In this document: positions 1 to 11,584 of the stretch, piece after piece
How positions within the stretch are numbered: the stretch's first letter is position 1
How the letters are laid out: each line of letters opens with the position of its first letter
Assembly: GCA_946902985.2 (NCBI GenBank)
Contig: CAMPQE020000051.1
Span: 1,550,001-1,614,000, forward strand
DNA length: 64,000 nt
Reading direction: 5' to 3'
Origin: Meconema thalassinum
Taxonomy: Eukaryota > Arthropoda > Insecta > Orthoptera > Tettigoniidae
Notes under the pieces: model-generated
The model's input: the letters and a program-made list of their open reading frames with translations, nothing else
Told to the model about the DNA's origin: nothing
The model's database searches: none
Position numbers and translations under genes: made by a program

Positions 1-278
1 AGTGCGTAATTCATCTCCTCATAAACATCCATACTGGATACCATATATATATATATACTGAAATACTTCGTACATTGAAAACTCTGAATGAAAATGGTTA
101 GTTTTTGGGCTGCTAAATAAAACCTTAACATCATTATCCACTTATGTCAGACAATAACACAAATAAATATATTCAATGACAAAAATAAAAAGAGGAAAAC
201 TTATTCAAAGCTAACAATTTTTTAGTTAACATTCGCAAATGAACAATATTGCTCCTTATTTTGTTGTTGTCTACTTAC

Positions 279-337
279 TCATTTGGATGACTTCTATTTG
301 CATCCCTCTCGCCATCATGTATTTCTTCTTTTATAAC
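279..337 (-). CDS. Zinc-finger gene copy A, third visible exon (59 bases)
   Basis: On the minus strand this segment is bounded by a TAG acceptor (338-339 side) and a GTAAGT donor (277-278 side). It begins in phase 0 and ends with two bases of a codon. It encodes V-I-K-E-E followed by an acidic, polar stretch ending H-P-N-E. Short KEE-bearing exons (the psi-K-x-E sumoylation consensus) are common upstream of finger exons in insect C2H2 genes. The same exon occurs at 62171-62229 with identical length and splice sites and four base differences, three of which can be read as residue changes (I/T, G/D, S/N). The exit phase matches the entry phase of the finger exon at 46062. Function is inferred: a linker in a nuclear DNA-binding protein. 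Confidence 0.72.
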
Positions 338-412
338 CTAGCGACAAAAATAAATCATTATTGCCTGAGTTATTATCTTACGCTTCTACACAATAAATAA
401 TGTAACTTTACA

Positions 413-1790
413 GAACAGCTCAACTGGAAGTCAGGATATACTAGCTATTGCACTGACTGAAATTACTTTCTTGATTTAGTTAGTAAGTTATTGAGGCTTT
501 AAGGGACGGAACAATGAGGTTATCTGCCGCAACTTTCTTATTCTCCAGTGTATCTTGCTGCAATATACAAGTCTTATCTTAAAAAAGCCATCCTTCCTTG
601 ATAGGTCTATGATATAAAATATGGTGAACAGTGCAATAAAGGAAGTAATAGGTTTAAGGGCTGAAGAAATAATATGTAATAAGCAATTTCTAGCAGTAAG
701 ACTATAAGGGACTTATTCACCCTCTTGTCCCATTTCAGTCTCACAGGTCACTTATAAGTGTCTCAGCCCTCAGCAGTTCTACCTGACATCTTTTAAGAAT
801 GAACGTATGAATCACTCACTTTATGTCATATAAAAAATATTCTACATGAATATTTTCAAAAAACACAACAGAATTTATGATGACGGCTGCTAAATTTGTA
901 AAAACATCGAGTAAGCCAATGGCAGTAAGCGCAACTGGATAGTGTTGTGTAGACTATTTAACATACATTTTGCCACTGCATAATGCTTTTACTGCAAGCA
1001 GTAGGGTGACTGTATTTACATTATATATGAACAGTAGTTACTAGAGTTACTGCGGTACTGTGAAACAGCATAAATGTTCTAGAAATAAACTTTCTGTTTG
1101 TTTCGGCTGCCAATAAAGGTGAAATGTAATGCGACAAGCCATCATGTGTTTCCTTCTTAAGGCTGGCCCAGGTGGTGTTTCGGCCTCCTGGTTGGATTTA
1201 TTAGTAAACCTTTCTTGATCTTGGCGGCAATCATCTCCAGTCACCTTAAACTGCGATATATGATATGATACCGACTTATTCTTGGACGTTATATCCTTTC
1301 TTCTGACAACAATGCAGGGCAGGGAATCGCCGGTAGAGTTCATCAGACAAAAGAAAGCCTGGAGCAGTTCTGACTGCAGTGTCATTGACTTACATGTCAA
1401 TAGCTTCGCTAACAACTCATTGCCTGCTTCAAAAGCTAACATAAATGTAGTCCGTATCATAAAGAATGGCTTGAGGAAAGTAGCTGAGCATATTTTAAAT
1501 ATCACAAAACTTCGAGATCCAGGGCATGTGGTCAGGGTAATTCCCCGCTCTGAAGTCAACAGGGTTTGAAACCCACCGCCGTCTTTGTATAAAACGGTTC
1601 GGTAATTTTTCGTATTTTTAATTCAAGGCGAATGCGGGATTGTACGTCTTAATAGGCCATGGACATTTCTTACCAACTCTTCAGCATATTTCATTCTGAT
1701 TAAACAGTACATAGAGGTAACAAAGTGGGTTTAATCTAGAAACATCAACGTACGTATTGAGAAATATCACACTTGATGGATCACTGACGG
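413..1790. other. Intronic DNA with no recognised gene
   Basis: This stretch lies in the copy A intron and has no counterpart in the right duplicate. It contains open frames on both strands around 1047-1569, but none shows a domain I know. A short dispersed-repeat tail with a TTAGT run followed by TTAAGGGACGGAAC lies at about 477-533. It is probably an insertion of unknown type. Confidence 0.4.
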
Positions 1791-2751
1791 CAAAGAACAA
1801 AAACGACAAACACGAAACACCAATAAACAGAAACATGTTAACGTTTGCTGGGAGCATCACTTCTACACAAGATGTTTGTTTTCATAAACTCCGGCTGTAA
1901 GAAAGAACCGTTGCCCCATAGGATCTCTCTCAATCTTCTTCCCAACACTGTGGAAATGGGATAATAAGGGTAGAATTACTTACACACATCTTAATCAGTT
2001 ATAAGAAATGTAAAATACAGTAATACAGATTTTTCAGTGTTAACATACAAATAAAAGTGAAGCTGATATATATCGACGGTGAACTTCAAAGGCCTTGTAC
2101 GCCACCTTTCTGCACCTATCCGTTCCCTTCCATGTATTAGGGGTTTAACTCCCAGCTTGAAGTGGATATACATTCCCTTTGAACTTCATATTTATAAATC
2201 AATGTCCTCTGCTTAACATAGTTATCTCAGTAATCGGCAGGAAAGTGTTGTGCCCCTTAGTCTATGAATTAAGATCGTGGCCAAATACTTGATAAAATTA
2301 AAAATTTGATATGAGGCAACTTTGAATCAATATTATGCTCGACAACTAATTACATGAAGAAGTTTTAATTACAAGCTAAAGTTTTCACTGCAAAAAGTGA
2401 GGCAGAATTTCACAATACATAATGACAAGGGAGACTGGAAAGATAGGTCACCTATACATAAGATGAAGGCACAGGACAGCAGAGTTGCGTACCGACCACT
2501 CCTTGGCAGCTTCGGTGAATCTCCAGCCTACAGAAATCCGTGGGGCGCGTCATAGAACAGCGGAAACACGCCTATTCAGATCGCGAATTATAGAAGTTTA
2601 ATGATTCTATGGAAAATATGGTACTTGAAACAAACTATAAAAACACAGGCAAGAAGTATGAAGTTATTGTTCATGTAAACAGGTTATTTTATGTAGAAAA
2701 TAGATACAATATCAATGCGCGAGGAGAAGAAACGACATTGGAGAATCCAGT

Positions 2752-4519
2752 CACATGACCAGAGTGGCTAGGGAGTGTATAAATGGTGGAGCCCAAAGTC
2801 ACATGACCGGAGTGGCTAGGGATGGTATAAATGGTGGAGCCCACAGTCACATGACTGGAGTGGCTAGGGAGGGTATAAATGGTGGAGCCCACAGTCAAAT
2901 GACCGCAGTGGCTAGGGAGGGTATAAATGGTGGAGCCCACAGTCACATGACCGCAGTGGCTAGGGAGGGTATAAATGGTGGAGCCCACAGTCACATGACC
3001 GCAGTGGCTAGGAAGTGTATAAATAGTGGAGCCCACAGTCACATGACCGCAGTGGCTAGGAAGTGTATAAATAGCGGAGTCCACAGTCACATGAGCGGAG
3101 TGGCTAGGGAGTGTATAAATAGTGGAGCCCACAGTCACATGACCGCAGTGGCTAGGAAGTGTATAAATAGTGGAGCCCACAGTCACATGACCGCAGTAGC
3201 TAGGGAGTGTATAAATGGTGGAGCCCACAGTCACATGACCGCAGTAGCTAGGGAGTGTATAAATAGTGGAGCCCAGTCACATGACCGGAGTGGCTAGGGA
3301 GTGTATAAATGGTGGAGCCCACAGTCACATGACCGCAGTAGCTAGGGAGTGTATAAATGGTGGAGCCCACAGTCACATGACCGCAGTAGCTAGGGAGTGT
3401 ATAAATGGTGGAGCCCACAGTCACATGACCGCAGTAGCTAGGGAGTGTATAAATAGTGGAGTCCACAGTCACATGACCGCAGGTGCTAGGGAGTGTATAA
3501 ATGGTGGAGCCCAAAGTCACATGACCGCAGTGGCTAGGGAGGGTATAAATGGTGGAGCCCACAGTCACATGACCGCAGTGGCTAGGGAGTGTATAAATGG
3601 TGGAGCCCACAGTCACATGACCGCAGTGGCTAGGGAGTGTATAAATGGTGGAGCACAGTCACATGACCGCAGTGGCTAGGGAGGGTATAAATGGTGGAGC
3701 CCACAGTCACATGACCGCAGTGGCTCGGGAGTGTATAAATGGTGGAGCACACAGTCACATGACCGGAGTGGCTAGGGAGGGTATAAATGGTGGAGCCCAC
3801 AGTCACATGACCGCAGTGGCTAGGGAGGGTATAAATGGTGGAGCCCACAGTCACATGACCGCAGTGGCTAGGGAGTGTATAAATGGTGGAGCCCACAGTC
3901 ACATGACCGCAGTGGCTAGGGAGTGTATAAATGGTGGAGCACAGTCACATGACCGCAGTGGCTAGGGAGGGTATAAATGGTGGAGCCCACAGTCACATGA
4001 CCGCAGTGGCTAGGGAGTGTATAAATGGTGGAGCCCACAGTCACATGACCGCAGTGGCTAGGGAGTGTATAAATGGTGGAGCACACAGTCACATGACCGG
4101 AGTGGCTAGGGAGGGTATAAATGGTGGAGCCCACAGTCACATGACCGCAGTGGCTAGGGAGTGTATAAATGGTGGAGCACAGTCACATGACCGCAGTGGC
4201 TAGGGAGGGTATAAATGGTGGAGCCCACAGTCACATGACCGCAGTGGCTAGGGAGTGTATAAATGGTGGAGCCCACAGTCACATGACCGCAGGTGCTAGG
4301 GAGTGTATAAATGGTGGAGCACACAGTCACATGACCGGAGTGGCTAGGGAGGGTATAAATGGTGGAGCCCAAAGTCACATGACCGCAGTGGCTAGGGAGG
4401 GTATAAATGGTGGAGCACACAGTCACATGACCGCAGTGGCTAGGGAGGGTATAAATGGTGGAGCCCACAGTCACATGACCGCAGTGGCTAGGGAGTGTAT
4501 AAATGGTGGAGCCCACAGT
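2752..4519. repeat. 48-bp minisatellite, 37 units
   Basis: The repeat starts CACATGACCGCAGTGGCTAG and continues through TATAAATGGTGGAGCCCACAGT. First and last CACATG starts are 2752 and 4472. The 1720-base interval equals 36 steps, 32 of 48 bp and four of 46 bp (two bases lost near 3271, 3651, 3937 and 4175). Because 48 is a multiple of three, long frames open on both strands and shift at each 46-bp unit. They are by-products, not genes. Each unit contains TATAAAT and the E-box-like CACATG. In the right duplicate only one unit is present (62774-62820), so the array grew after or independently of the duplication. It lies in the intron between the 59-base and acidic exons of copy A. Confidence 0.95.
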
Positions 4520-4809
4520 TTGTGTATCATATTAATTGGGCATGATAATTTAAAATATTACTATGAAACAAATTGTAATGTGTACAAATGTGAGCAAGAC
4601 GTAAGACATCATGAAATGAGTGGCGACTTTATAACTATGAATTAGTCGTTATGGAAGGGGCTCTCCGTGGCCCGTCACTATAAACTACGGAGGGGGAAGA
4701 AAACATTAAATATTATAAGTTGGCTATATGTCTTTGTCGTTTATGGAAGAGGATTTGAGAATGTAAATATAACATAGTCCAGTTAGGATACTTTTTGTCA
4801 TATTGTGGA

Positions 4810-5488
4810 CGGTTACGAAGTTATTGAGTTGTGTATTACGTGTTATATTGACTTCGGCCAGACTTCGGGTGTGCAAAGTGCGTTATGTCCTTCCCGTCAT
4901 GACTTACCACACTGAGCACTATTCAACACTTCATTCCGTGCGTGCAAAGTGCGTTATTTCAGTTTGGTAGTGACTAAGCGCATTACATATTCGCGCTCCT
5001 CGTGTAGTTGCCCAACAATAGAATTAAAGAATTCTTACACCAAGCATGACTCATTATCACTGTGTGATTATTATACTAAATTCCTGCCAACTGGAAGGTC
5101 AGGTAGTCCATTGTCAATCGTCATTTCCCAGCTGTTCTGCTTGTTGGATAGTGACATGCCTCATTGCGGTACCTATTGCTTTGCTGACAGGAGCTATTCA
5201 CAGTGTATGTTATGAGCTGAGTTAAAAAGCATTATGTCTTCCAGAGCGGAAAAGATTTTTATTAGCCTTAATAAGCATTGATCATAAGTTCCTAGTCCTT
5301 GGACATGCCAGTCAACAAGAGACTTATTTATATACTCTTGCAGTTATACTACTTCCGACACGAATGGCTCTATGGCTTCAAAACGTGGTTTTCAGTTCCA
5401 TTTGTCTGTTATGTATTCAAATCCGCACCATTTCACCAAACTAAACTAAAGTTTATGACCCGAGTTTTGTTTCTTGCTTCAGCCAGGC
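4810..5488. other. Intronic DNA, nothing recognised
   Basis: This is AT-rich sequence between the end of the duplicated block and a SINE fragment. The open frames at 4949-5215 and 5299-5535 show no known motif or splice context. A short motif resembling 'gtgcaaagtgcgtta' occurs near 4873 and 4944, with a looser form near 6237. Confidence 0.4.
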
Positions 5489-5640
5489 ATTTGGGGATGC
5501 GCAAATGCGCGGGAGCTTTACTGGCACGTTTATGATCCCCTTCGGGGCAAAATTCCGGCACCCCGTCGAGCGTCGTCTCTAAAAGCCACAGTAGTTAAAA
5601 GGGGCATAAAACTAATCACATTATTATTATTATTGTTTCT
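5489..5640 (+). mobile_element. 5'-truncated SINE (family of 41834-42085)
   Basis: The segment from GGATGCGCAAATGCG to the TTAAAAGGGGCATAAA tail aligns with the 3' body of the tRNA-derived SINE at 41834-42085. It shares GCGCAAATGCG, the TTACTGGC.CGTT block, AAATTCCGG..CCCC and the CTCTAAAA.CCACAGT.GTTAAAAGGG end. It is followed by a short ATT microsatellite, typical of this kind of tail. The tRNA-like head is absent. Confidence 0.7.
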
Positions 5641-5699
5641 TGCATTGCGAGGCTTACAATGAGCCTAGATTGGTCCTTCTACTACAAATTCCATCCTTC

Positions 5700-6165
5700 G
5701 TCTAGGTGCCAAACGGCCTAAATCCAGGAAAGGGATAGGGATGTCCGGATTTCACGTACACAGTGTTATCTGCTAGGTTCCGAAAGGTAAGTGCGTAAAG
5801 TTTGGTTCAGTTCAGTGCAACGGTGTAGATTAGTGCCAAAGGGCTTAAATGCAGTGAATGGAGAAGGCGGTCGGAAATTTGGTTCTGATCGGTGAAACGG
5901 TGTAGATTTGTGCCAAAGGACCTACATGCAGGGAATGGAGAGATCTGAGCGAAATTTCAAATGGACAGTGTTACTCGTCGGGTTCCAAAGGGAAAGTGCG
6001 TAAAATGTTGTCCAGATCTGTGAAATGGTGTCGATTTGTGCCAAGGGTCCTTAATGCAGGGAATGGAGAGGTCTGTTTGAAACTTCAAGAGGATAGTGTT
6101 ACCCGCAGGATTCCAAAGGATAACTAGGTAATATCTGGTTCATATCGGTGAAACGGTGTAGGTTT
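5700..6165. repeat. Diverged tandem repeat, about 127-bp unit
   Basis: The phrase GTGCCAAA plus a purine-rich tail (CTTAATGCAGGGAATGGAGA and variants) recurs near 5707, 5834, 5912 and 6038. Each is followed by variants of GGATAGTGTTACCCGC, GGTTCCAAAGG and GATCGGTGAAACGGTGTAGA. Spacing is about 127, 78 and 126 bases, so the middle unit has lost roughly 50 bases. An ACAGACAGACAGACAAACC run follows. Function is unknown. Confidence 0.7.
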
Positions 6166-6881
6166 GAATAAATAACAGACAGACAGACAAACCAACATTG
6201 AGCTTTATATTAGCCTATATAGGCGAGATGTGGGTGTGCAAAGTGTGTCAAGTCATAATTTATGAGACACCTCGTGTTGTTTGGTAACTACCGGTACTTG
6301 AATTTATATGGAATTTAATATGACGAGTTATCCCTCTGTTGTGAACAGTATTAGGCTCCTGGAGACATAATTCAAATTACTTATATTCCACAACTCGATT
6401 TTGGTTTTGAATTGAACTTTAACATTGTGACATAACGGACTTTACACACTCACCCGTCAATTATGGTGGTTAATCCTCATAATTTGATATTTGACAATAT
6501 TTCACGGTACAGTAAATAATATGATGTGTTTCTGATTCGCCCACTTATAAATAAATAGCAGTCGTCACCGATCATTTCTCATGTATTGTAGTAGTGAGGA
6601 GAGGATCTGAAGGGATATTTATCACATTTCCTCCCCCATATCATTTCAAATACAATTTCGTGGAAGTAAATGTCATGTGTCATAATTATTATTATTATAT
6701 TTATTATTAAGCCAGCAGAAGGCACACTTCTACACGACTTGTACCTTCTATACCAAACCCAACCTAATAACAGTCATCAGTACGGTCTGAATACACCATT
6801 TTGTATTCCCTTAATTGCAATGGAGAGAGGAAGATGGTGATCAGGTGATGTCCTTTATAAGGTCCAACAATTAGTTCTTAC
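6166..6881. other. Intronic DNA, no gene seen
   Basis: AT-rich sequence with a short ATT microsatellite near 6690. It forms the downstream (minus-sense) flank of the exon at 6882-6995. Confidence 0.4.
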
Positions 6882-6995
6882 CTCTTTCAAATGTCCTTCA
6901 CTCGCTACAGGAGGAACTATATCTTCCCTTCTTGGAACAAGCTCTGGTATCGAAAACTCTTCTTTCTTAATATCCTCAGTCAGATCAGTATCATC
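6882..6995 (-). CDS. Zinc-finger gene copy A, second visible exon (114 bases)
   Basis: Minus-strand exon of exactly 38 codons, phase 0 at both ends. It is flanked by a good acceptor (TTTCTCTGCAG, ending at 6996) and donor (GTAAGAAC, starting at 6881). The peptide begins DDTDLTEDIKKEEFS, continues with a proline/acidic stretch and ends GHLKE. It has no stop in frame. The IKKEE sequence fits a sumoylation-type motif and the acidic composition fits the spacer between the amino end and the fingers of insect C2H2 proteins. It joins in phase to the 10280 exon upstream and the 279 exon downstream. Its copy B partner would fall beyond position 64000. The protein family is inferred from exon style and phases. 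Confidence 0.75.
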
Positions 6996-6999
6996 CTGC

Positions 7000-8170
7000 A
7001 GAGAAATTACTTGTTTTACAAACACGTTCCTTTACAAAGGGGGAAATAAATCATACCCAGTGTTCCATCATATTGAATACCATCCAAACACAATGTGACA
7101 TACAAGACCTAGATAAGAAATATGAGACTTCACTGATTGCGAGACGACTTTCTGAGGGAACAGATGAGCTGTCAACAATACGACAACCCAGTCGAGATCA
7201 TGTTTATTCTTGTACATATTATTTTCCTTGTATGTAATTTGTTTCTTGTACTGCCTAAGAAGGAATTTCAGATGCGACGTTTTGTAGGATATTTTCAACA
7301 GGATTTGGCTAGCGAGATTTAATTTAATTAATATAAATGGTGGATGTGTTTCCATCGGAACTTATTATTTTTATTCTGGTTTCTTTGTCAGATGATACTG
7401 ATCGTTGTGGAACGACAGGGGATTACGCATCTACCGAAGATAGGAGCAATGTAACTACTCGTACATTTGATGAATAATTGACATTCATATTTGCGTTGGA
7501 ACTATTTGTGTACCATTTCTTAGCTTGTATTTTAATGACGTTTCAGAATATAGGACTTCTGGAGGTGATGGTCGGACATCAATGTAAGATGAAATTTATT
7601 TTCAGGGGTGTTTATTTTCTAGTTAGCTTGTGGACTAACCAACAATAAATAGTAAGCAAGGAATCTTTTGCGAATAAATCACTCAAGGACACGAGTTTTT
7701 ATCTTAAAATGTGCGGTTATTTGTAGTAGATTTAGAACCTTCTCTTCATTAATTAGCATGTGCTTGGCCTAACTTCATAACCACACTCAAAACCTGAGAG
7801 TAACGGTCTCGTGTGGGACCAGCTCAAATCCATGTGTGACGCTGGTGAAGAGATCTCACGAGAATTGATTTGGCTTTTGACTCGGAGGTATCTCGGATCA
7901 ATATGGGCACTACATAATCATTAAGCGCACCTTTATCTGAATTCTACGTCAGACCACGTAACGACAAATTATGCGCAGAGATTGCGAGCTGAGCTATTAC
8001 ATGGAGAAGGATGCATGAGGGGGCTGTGGAAGGATCGAGTAAGATGTGAACTTCATCAGACTCAAGAGATGGAAACAAATATTTAAATAACAGTAGACAC
8101 AAACAACACAATAACCTGAGTTGGAAATTTACTGCATGATATTAGTCATTATTCTATGTGGGAATAATAC
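7000..8170. other. Intron, no gene recognised
   Basis: This lies between the acidic exon and a short dispersed repeat. Overlapping frames at 7068-7355 run on opposite strands and lack motifs. The sequence is AT-rich throughout. Confidence 0.4.
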
Positions 8171-8171
8171 A

Positions 8172-8235
8172 CATGGTGATGATAATTGTTGCTTTAAGGG
8201 GCCTAACATCTAGGTTATCGGCGCCAGTAACAAAT
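8172..8235. repeat. Short dispersed repeat (AAGGGGCCTAACATC type)
   Basis: GATGATAATTGTTGCTTTAA followed by GGGGCCTAACATCTAGGTTATCGGC matches 35280-35335 closely. Both look like the 3' end of a SINE-like element. No head is seen here. Confidence 0.65.
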
Positions 8236-8239
8236 ATTT

Positions 8240-10279
8240 GGAATGATGTAGAAGGACATGGTGAAGGAAGAACCTGACTGGTCACAGAGGGAAGAAGCCG
8301 GAAACGCTTACTTATTACTGTACTGCACTTGTCGAACGCTTAAGAGCGTGAGTGCGGAGATTTGTGCATTGGAACGCGTGGTACTGAAAGCTGTCAACAT
8401 TTATTGAAATCATCTATGATACGGTCGAAAACATTTATTTTCCAGTACGTAATACGCTAGTAACGCGGCGAATATTTCACACACTTTATGGTGAACTAAT
8501 GAAATACCTGCGAACTGTTAAAGCATGGTCAGTCGTCGTGCTGCGTGAAATCGTTCTACAAATTGCAAAGTTTTATATCAGAGCTAAAGAGGAGAAATGC
8601 TATTCTATAAACTGTGTGCAGTGTAACTGCGTTATTGAAGGCCATGGCAGCCAGATTGCAGTGATAAAATCATCTAATAGTTGACGAGGAGGATACGGCT
8701 GTGTTGTGTAAGAATATTAACAAGTGTAATTGGGAAGAAATCAGTCTCAGATTCAGAGCAGTGCACTTATTTAACACATTAAAAGAAGTGTAGAAGCAGT
8801 GCATCAAGGAGAGAATATTCGTGATATCACTGGTTCTAAATCACGTCGTAGCAAACAAAAACCATTCACGTTGCGAGAAAACGTGTCTTAATGATCACGC
8901 CCTATTAGTTACTTGATATGACAAGTGGAATATATCAGAACCTTATATTCCAGGCAGTTGGGGTAAGCAATTACACCATTATGCCATGAAGGTTAGGAAG
9001 AGGTTTGACCCCTTAAGAAATTAGGGATATTTATCAGGTACTAAAGAGAACACTATCAATTAAAGTGAGAAAAGTTATGATAATGGTACCTATAAATTTC
9101 GGGAGAGCTAAACTAGGGGTGGTCAAGAGTAGAAATTAAAAAGTGGATCCCGACACAAGTAAACAGAAAAATTAACGGTCTCTACTTAGGTGATGTGGGT
9201 CTCAAGCAACTTCCTATTAATGTCGTCGTGGAAAGTTGATACTCAGATTGTTGTATGCACTTTCACTGTTAGTTAGTTAGTTAGTTATGGAGGTTTTAAT
9301 GGACGGAACTACGACGTCATCTTCCCCCACTTAAGTTGTCTTAAACAAGAATTTATACAAATTTTTCTAGAGAACATGACACTCTACAAACTGTTCCTGT
9401 ACATCAAGAGATGACAAATGAACTACCAGAGGCAAAGTGCATTAGTCGTGTAATTGCTTAGCACAATTGCCTGAATGTCTGATTTTGTGTTTGTCTCGAG
9501 GTAGTCACATTTTCAAGAAAATGAAGAATAATGATGTGGTGAGGATTATTCATTAATTCTGAATGAAAGTAGATCGCGGCTTATACACTTGCATCAGACA
9601 TGAATGTGACTTTTACATACCTTGTGTCCTTGTTTCATCTTGTGGCCGATATTACGTATTGAAATTAGGAGCCCTGGTCACTACTGCACCTCATATATGT
9701 GCTAAAGTACGTAAACATGTGTTATTCATTGCTCTTTTAAAAACGGCTGCCATGTTCCGACAGCGCTTGCATCTCCTTCAACTGTCAACAAGGCGCACCC
9801 TCGCGGCACATACCGCTGGCGCAAAATTGTTGCCAACATGTGGGATACAAAATCACTGATGATGAACGATAGTGGGATACAAAATCGCTGTTAATAAAAA
9901 CAATGGGAACGCGTTAGGTTGTAACCATTATCCAAAACCATTGGATTGGATGAAACGAAGGTTAGAATGGTCAGGTGTTGGTGCGACATAGTAACGAAAG
10001 GGCATGGTTGGCAGTACTGTTTTGATGATGATTGATGTGAACAATGGCAGCCACAGCTGGAATTTTGCTTATATAAGTTGTGATCCTATTTGGGATGGCT
10101 GGGTGGGTCACAGACATCCGAGGAGGAAACGACTATTCAAACTTCATGCCCTGATTTATTTCTCGTCGTTTGATAAGGCGTTTGGCCAATTCATGTTCTA
10201 TAGAGGATGTTACCGCTTGTTCTACTTTCGTTCAGTGCTACCATATTACAAGAGAAAAAAACGCTGAACCGATAATTAC
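8240..10279. other. Intron, no gene recognised; short repeat tail at 9268-9335
   Basis: A GTTAGTTAGTTAG run followed by ATGGACGGAACTACGACGTC at 9268-9335 is a member of the dispersed tail family also seen at 477-533 and 30812-30889. The open frames at 8499-8684, 9563-9859 and 10004-10267 have no recognisable domain or splice context. Confidence 0.45.
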
Positions 10280-10376
10280 CTGTAGTTCATGTTCTTCCTT
10301 AACTGGTTCTTTCATCGTCAAATATATCAGCAGCCTCGTCTTTCACGTTATCCGAGGGCAACAGGACAGTTGTCTC
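10280..10376 (-). CDS. Zinc-finger gene copy A, first coding exon
   Basis: Minus-strand exon with acceptor TTACTTCGCAG (ending at 10377) and donor GTAATT (starting at 10279). The first ATG lies at 10315-10313 and opens MKEPVKEEHELQ, ending in phase 0 at the donor. The frame of this ATG has a stop ten codons upstream, and the other two frames of the exon also meet stops. So 10316-10376 is read as 5' untranslated sequence. An N-terminal M-x-E-P-V-K-E-E is typical of insect C2H2 zinc-finger proteins. It joins in phase to the exon at 6882-6995, 3.3 kb downstream on the minus strand. The promoter and any further 5' exon were not identified. Confidence 0.68.
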
Positions 10377-10379
10377 CTG

Positions 10380-11584
10380 CGAAGTAACACAAGTATGACC
10401 CATCTAAAATATGAACACACAATATGAGTACTAAGTTACGTTACTAAACGTTAGCGTGCCATTTACCATTAAGTAGTGTGTTAAGTCACTAAACCTCACT
10501 TGTCATGCACATCACTAAGAATGCAATGTTACACCATATACGAAACAAAATGCAACTCACATTGTTAGAGAATTCAATTGTATGAGTCAACCAGTCTGGC
10601 TCACTTTTAATAAATAGTTGATCCTCTAATGTGTTCAGGAAACTGGAACACAAGAAAAGCACAGAAGAATTAATTAACGACCTTGCTTATACCAATAGGC
10701 TACCCCAAATCATTCACAAATCAGATGAGGAAGTGCTCAGTGATCAGGAACGGTTTTATGTTTGTCAACAACAACAAACAAATACAACCATGACGCTGGT
10801 AGAGTAAGTTGTTATCATTGCGATTGAATTGATAACATTAATAAGTAATTGTGGCTGCTTAGACAGCAAGGAAACAAAAGATCTTACATTAATCTTAGGT
10901 CTCGTAATTCCTATGTACACACAAACTTGATTTGCGGTGAGTAGATTAAATATTATTTCGTCAGACAATAAAGTAGATCTACTTACAGTTAAAATCTATC
11001 AATACGGTCAATTAGCCACTTGAAATAGAACTTAGTTTACTGTACAGGATTTGTAAATCGCCACTAGCAGCATACAGCCATTCGGAATCCACATAATACC
11101 AAGGTCTCTATGTAATACAAACCACGCTGTTCAAACGAGATTCATTATCGACTCCAACTAACATGAGGGTAACTTGTACTTGGTCGTAATAAGGCTGTTC
11201 CTAGTTAAATAGCCACACCGCTGTATCTTCGACAATTAAATATTGTCAAATATCTGTCACTGAAAATCTGCACTGGGCACTTAAGTATTACCTCCGCTGT
11301 AAAACAAGTCACCATAACACAGGTTTTGTCATGTCGGCCAAATTTTGGAGACAAATAAAACGAATTACAAATCAGCTTTGACGACAATGATACTTCAGTT
11401 AAGTAGCTCTAGAAACGGTTATCATGGATCGTAAAAAGAATGTCAATTGCTCCTAAATAAACTGGCTAAAACTAAAGGAAATTCAGTTGTAAACGTCACG
11501 GCGTTGTACCATGTATGGCAAACCTAATTTAAAGGCGAAATCTAGTAAAGACTTATAGTTTCATTAAGGTGGCTTTGTCTTCGT
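10380..11584. other. Upstream flank of copy A, nothing identified
   Basis: AT-rich DNA with scattered short frames on the minus strand (10765-10968, 11205-11387) that lack motifs. A copy A promoter or untranslated exon could lie here, but I see no decisive signal. Confidence 0.35.

Larger units (their letters stand above)
25..4805. repeat. Left copy of a segmental duplication (copy A)
   Basis: Blocks in this interval recur in the same order and orientation near the right end. About 60-412 matches 61974-62290, 1835-1890 matches 62310-62370, 2384-2790 matches 62384-62825, and 4510-4800 matches 62820-63115. Identity by eye is roughly 80-90 percent inside the blocks. Two stretches, about 412-1790 and 1890-2384, have no partner on the right and are insertions here or deletions there. 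The copies carry a matching 59-base exon, so this is a duplicated gene locus rather than only a shared transposon. I could not run an alignment, so block edges are approximate. Confidence 0.85.

Noticed and set aside
1047..1569. Overlapping 170-codon minus and 95-codon plus frames
   Set aside because: No domain in either; the segment is absent from the duplicate locus and is most likely an insertion.
2752..4519. CRISPR-like regular repeats
   Set aside because: Units are contiguous and similar over their full length; there are no unique spacers, and the context is an insect genome.
2689..4645. Long open frames on both strands with repeating TVGSTIYTLPSH or AVARECINGGAHSH peptides
   Set aside because: They are produced by a 48-bp repeat (a multiple of three), change frame at every 46-bp unit, and open equally on both strands.
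9563..9859. A 98-codon plus frame near the copy A exons
   Set aside because: Opposite strand to the gene, no motif and no splice signals.
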